A stretch of DNA of 64,000 nt from Gordonia mangrovi (lineage in GTDB: Bacteria; Actinomycetota; Actinomycetes; Mycobacteriales; Mycobacteriaceae). The notes beneath the pieces were generated by a model. That model saw only the letters and a list, made by a program, of their open reading frames with translations, was not told where the DNA came from and did no database searches. This document shows, piece after piece, positions 62,426-64,000 of this stretch. A program made the position numbers and the translations under genes. Location: NCBI RefSeq assembly GCF_024734075.1, contig NZ_CP102850.1:3782001-3846000 (forward strand), read 5' to 3'. Within the stretch, counting starts at the first letter, position 1; the number at the start of each line of letters is the position of its first letter.

Positions 62426-63525
62426 GCGGCGCCATGGGTCTGCTTGACCGCGTACACGCCGGCCTCGCCGGAGTGGAGGGCATCGATGCGGCCGAACAAG
62501 CCGGCGACCATCCGACGAAGGTGTTCCGCGAGCTACTGAGCTACGGGATTGCCGATCTGATGATCGACAAGGGCAACGGTTCCGGTGGAGCGCGGATATT
62601 CTGCGACGCCATCTCGACGATCGCCCGCACGTGGCTGTCGCTGGCTGAATCCGTACATCTGCAGTCGTTGGTGGCGGCCACCGTGGCAGCGGGTGCCGGA
62701 CCGTCGGTCGGCGCCGATGTGCTCGACGATCTGCGATCCGGGCGCAAGATCGGTGCCAACTGCATCAGCGAGCCCACCGCGGGCTCCGACATGGGTGCAA
62801 TCGCCCTGTGCGCAGAGCGAACCGAGGACGGCTACGTCCTCAACGGGACGAAGACCTGGGTCGGGCATGCCCCCATCGCGGACCTGCTCGTCGTCTACGC
62901 CCGGACCCGGGGCACCGGACTCACCGGCATCACCTGCTTTCTGATCGATGCCGACACCCCCGGAGTCGAGGTGGGACAGGTGCTGGACAAGCACGCCGCG
63001 GCGGCGCTGCCGTCGGCCGACATCGACTTCCGGGATGTTGCGGTGCCGACCGAGCGGTTGCTGTCCCGACCGGATCGCGGCGCTCGCCTCGCCGAGGTCA
63101 TGCTGGTTCAAGGGCGACTGGGACTGGCTGCCGCGGCGGTGGGGCTTGCCGATGCCGCGGCCGCCCATGCCGTCCGTTACGCGAAGTCCCGAGTTCAGTT
63201 CGGGGTGCCGGTGATTCGGCACCAAGGCGTGGGCTTTCAGCTCGCCGACATGGCCACACAGATCGATGCCGCTCGCGCTCTGGTGCGCTCGGCGGCAGAC
63301 GATTACGCGGCCGGTGCGCCGACGGCAGTGCAGTCGGCTGCCAAGGCGAAGCTGTTCGCCACCGACACCGCGGCGGCCGTCACCAGCAGCGCGGTCCAGG
63401 TGTTCGGGGCGGAGGCCTACCGGGCGGGCGTCCCAGCCGAGCGGCATATGCGTGAGGCCAAACTCTTGCAGATCCTGCAGGGGACCAATCACATTCAGCG
63501 GCTGGTCATTGCCGAGCGGCTGTGA
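62422..63525 (+). CDS. Acyl-CoA-dehydrogenase-like flavoprotein
   Basis: 367 residues. CISEPTAGSDMGA, NGTKTWVGHA, GRLGLAAAAVGLA, SRVQFGVPVIRHQ and LLQILQGTNHIQR are in the standard ACAD order. In the last motif the residue that is the catalytic Glu of medium-chain enzymes is Gln353, and the alternative Glu site of isovaleryl-CoA dehydrogenase is also not Glu. Desaturation of a carrier-bound acyl or aminoacyl group, as in pyrrole-forming prolyl-carrier oxidases, is possible. The GTG at 62422 is chosen for its 4-bp overlap; an ATG at 62434 is the alternative. Confidence 0.83.
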   Translation: MSGAMGLLDRVHAGLAGVEGIDAAEQAGDHPTKVFRELLSYGIADLMIDKGNGSGGARIFCDAISTIARTWLSLAESVHLQSLVAATVAAGAGPSVGADVLDDLRSGRKIGANCISEPTAGSDMGAIALCAERTEDGYVLNGTKTWVGHAPIADLLVVYARTRGTGLTGITCFLIDADTPGVEVGQVLDKHAAAALPSADIDFRDVAVPTERLLSRPDRGARLAEVMLVQGRLGLAAAAVGLADAAAAHAVRYAKSRVQFGVPVIRHQGVGFQLADMATQIDAARALVRSAADDYAAGAPTAVQSAAKAKLFATDTAAAVTSSAVQVFGAEAYRAGVPAERHMREAKLLQILQGTNHIQRLVIAERL

Positions 63526-63558
63526 GCATCAGTTCGTACACATCGTTGGAGGGATGAG

Positions 63559-64000
63559 ATGTCGGTGGCAACCGCAGGGATCGGTCAGTCCCTGGTGACA
63601 CAAGCATGTATCGGCGCGCGGGCGCTGTCGGAGGGTGGGCACGACGATTTCAACCAGGGCCAGGTGTCCTGTCGCGTTCCGGGTGCCGCAGAGTTCGCGA
63701 TCAAGAACGCCATGGTGGGTTTCGACGAGGTCACACCCGCGGAGTTCGTCGAAGCCCAGGTCGATGCGACTGCACGACCACACCGGCTGGCGCCACCGGA
63801 GTTGCCGCTCCATCAGGCGATCTATGCGGCGCGGCCCGACGTCGGTGGCATTGTGCACAGTCACGCGCCGGACGGCCTGGTGTTCGGCGCATTGGACGAA
63901 CCGATCGTGGCGCTGAGTCACGAGGGCGCCTTGCTGTCCGGGCAGGTGTCGCATTTCACCGACACCAGCAATACGGTCCTCACCATCGAGGTCGCCGACC
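63559..64000 (+). CDS. Class II aldolase/adducin family protein, N-terminal part
   Basis: Open from the ATG at 63559 to the window edge (147 codons). GGAGGG precedes the start. Early motif GGHDDFNQGQVSCR, the acid region ELPLHQAIYAARPDV and the zinc-binding IVHSHAPDG match class II aldolases, with the third metal region probably around LSHEGALLSG. Members cleave or form C-C bonds of phosphorylated sugars, or act as decarboxylases or dehydratases. It follows the flavoprotein gene by 33 nt and probably belongs to the same operon, which continues beyond the window. Confidence 0.82.
   Translation, partial: MSVATAGIGQSLVTQACIGARALSEGGHDDFNQGQVSCRVPGAAEFAIKNAMVGFDEVTPAEFVEAQVDATARPHRLAPPELPLHQAIYAARPDVGGIVHSHAPDGLVFGALDEPIVALSHEGALLSGQVSHFTDTSNTVLTIEVAD

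Overview
This is a GC-rich actinobacterial chromosome segment, most likely from a mycolic-acid genus such as Gordonia or Rhodococcus (Gordonia favoured). Several signs point this way. The gene order pgi / chorismate mutase / UvrD-type helicase / M23 peptidase / sucC / sucD matches Mycobacterium tuberculosis Rv0946c-Rv0952 as I remember it. A PruC-PruA-PruB proline block is present. Many start codons sit 6-8 nt downstream of a -10 hexamer, as in leaderless mRNAs. No transposase, phage gene, plasmid gene or CRISPR array was found.

1-19.7 kb is a catabolic region. It holds the end of a 3-oxoacid CoA-transferase gene (pcaJ-like), a methyltransferase gene, and a leftward benzoate operon (benA, benB and a giant benC-FCD-benD fusion, followed by a LuxR-family ATPase regulator). 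A divergent LysR-catB-catC-catA operon ends in an uncharacterised AAA+ ATPase gene. Together these take benzoate to catechol and then through muconate and muconolactone; 3-oxoadipate is activated by the CoA-transferase, and the enol-lactone hydrolase is not in view. Next come MOSC, pruB-pruA with divergent pruC, and a DksA/TraR zinc-finger gene.

19.8-33.3 kb is mixed: a type III glutamine synthetase, a membrane acyltransferase, tRNA-Arg(CCT) followed by a 72-bp tandem array, a FUSC/MarR divergent pair around an AT-rich palindrome, a nitroreductase, an MFS exporter, a small SRPBCC protein, a sunset-domain membrane protein, an SDR, cobF, a 158-bp MITE nested in an intergenic repeat, cysQ and an Fpg/Nei glycosylase.

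33.3-40.0 kb looks like an accessory insert between the Fpg/Nei gene and the SDR gene that are neighbours in M. tuberculosis. It has a convergent two-component pair and a four-gene, fully overlapping operon (ThDP enzyme, START-like protein, KAS III with an altered catalytic triad, PLP aminotransferase) that resembles a small uncharacterised biosynthetic pathway.

40.0-56.3 kb is conserved core: SDR, a divergent lipoprotein/hypothetical pair sharing one -10 region, pgi, chorismate mutase, a polytopic membrane protein, pcrA/uvrD1, an M23 peptidase, sucCD, a VDL-repeat protein, an RDD protein, an AccD-like carboxyltransferase and a Nudix hydrolase.

56.3-64.0 kb (runs off the window) is the most striking part. 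A TetR gene diverges from a tightly packed operon encoding a class III aminotransferase, a stand-alone thioester-reductase-like SDR, a START/cyclase protein, an AMP-forming ligase, an acyl carrier protein, a DapB paralog, an acyl-CoA-dehydrogenase-like flavoprotein and a class II aldolase. The gene content implies carrier-protein-bound chemistry ending in reductive release and amination. I do not recognise it as a known pathway.
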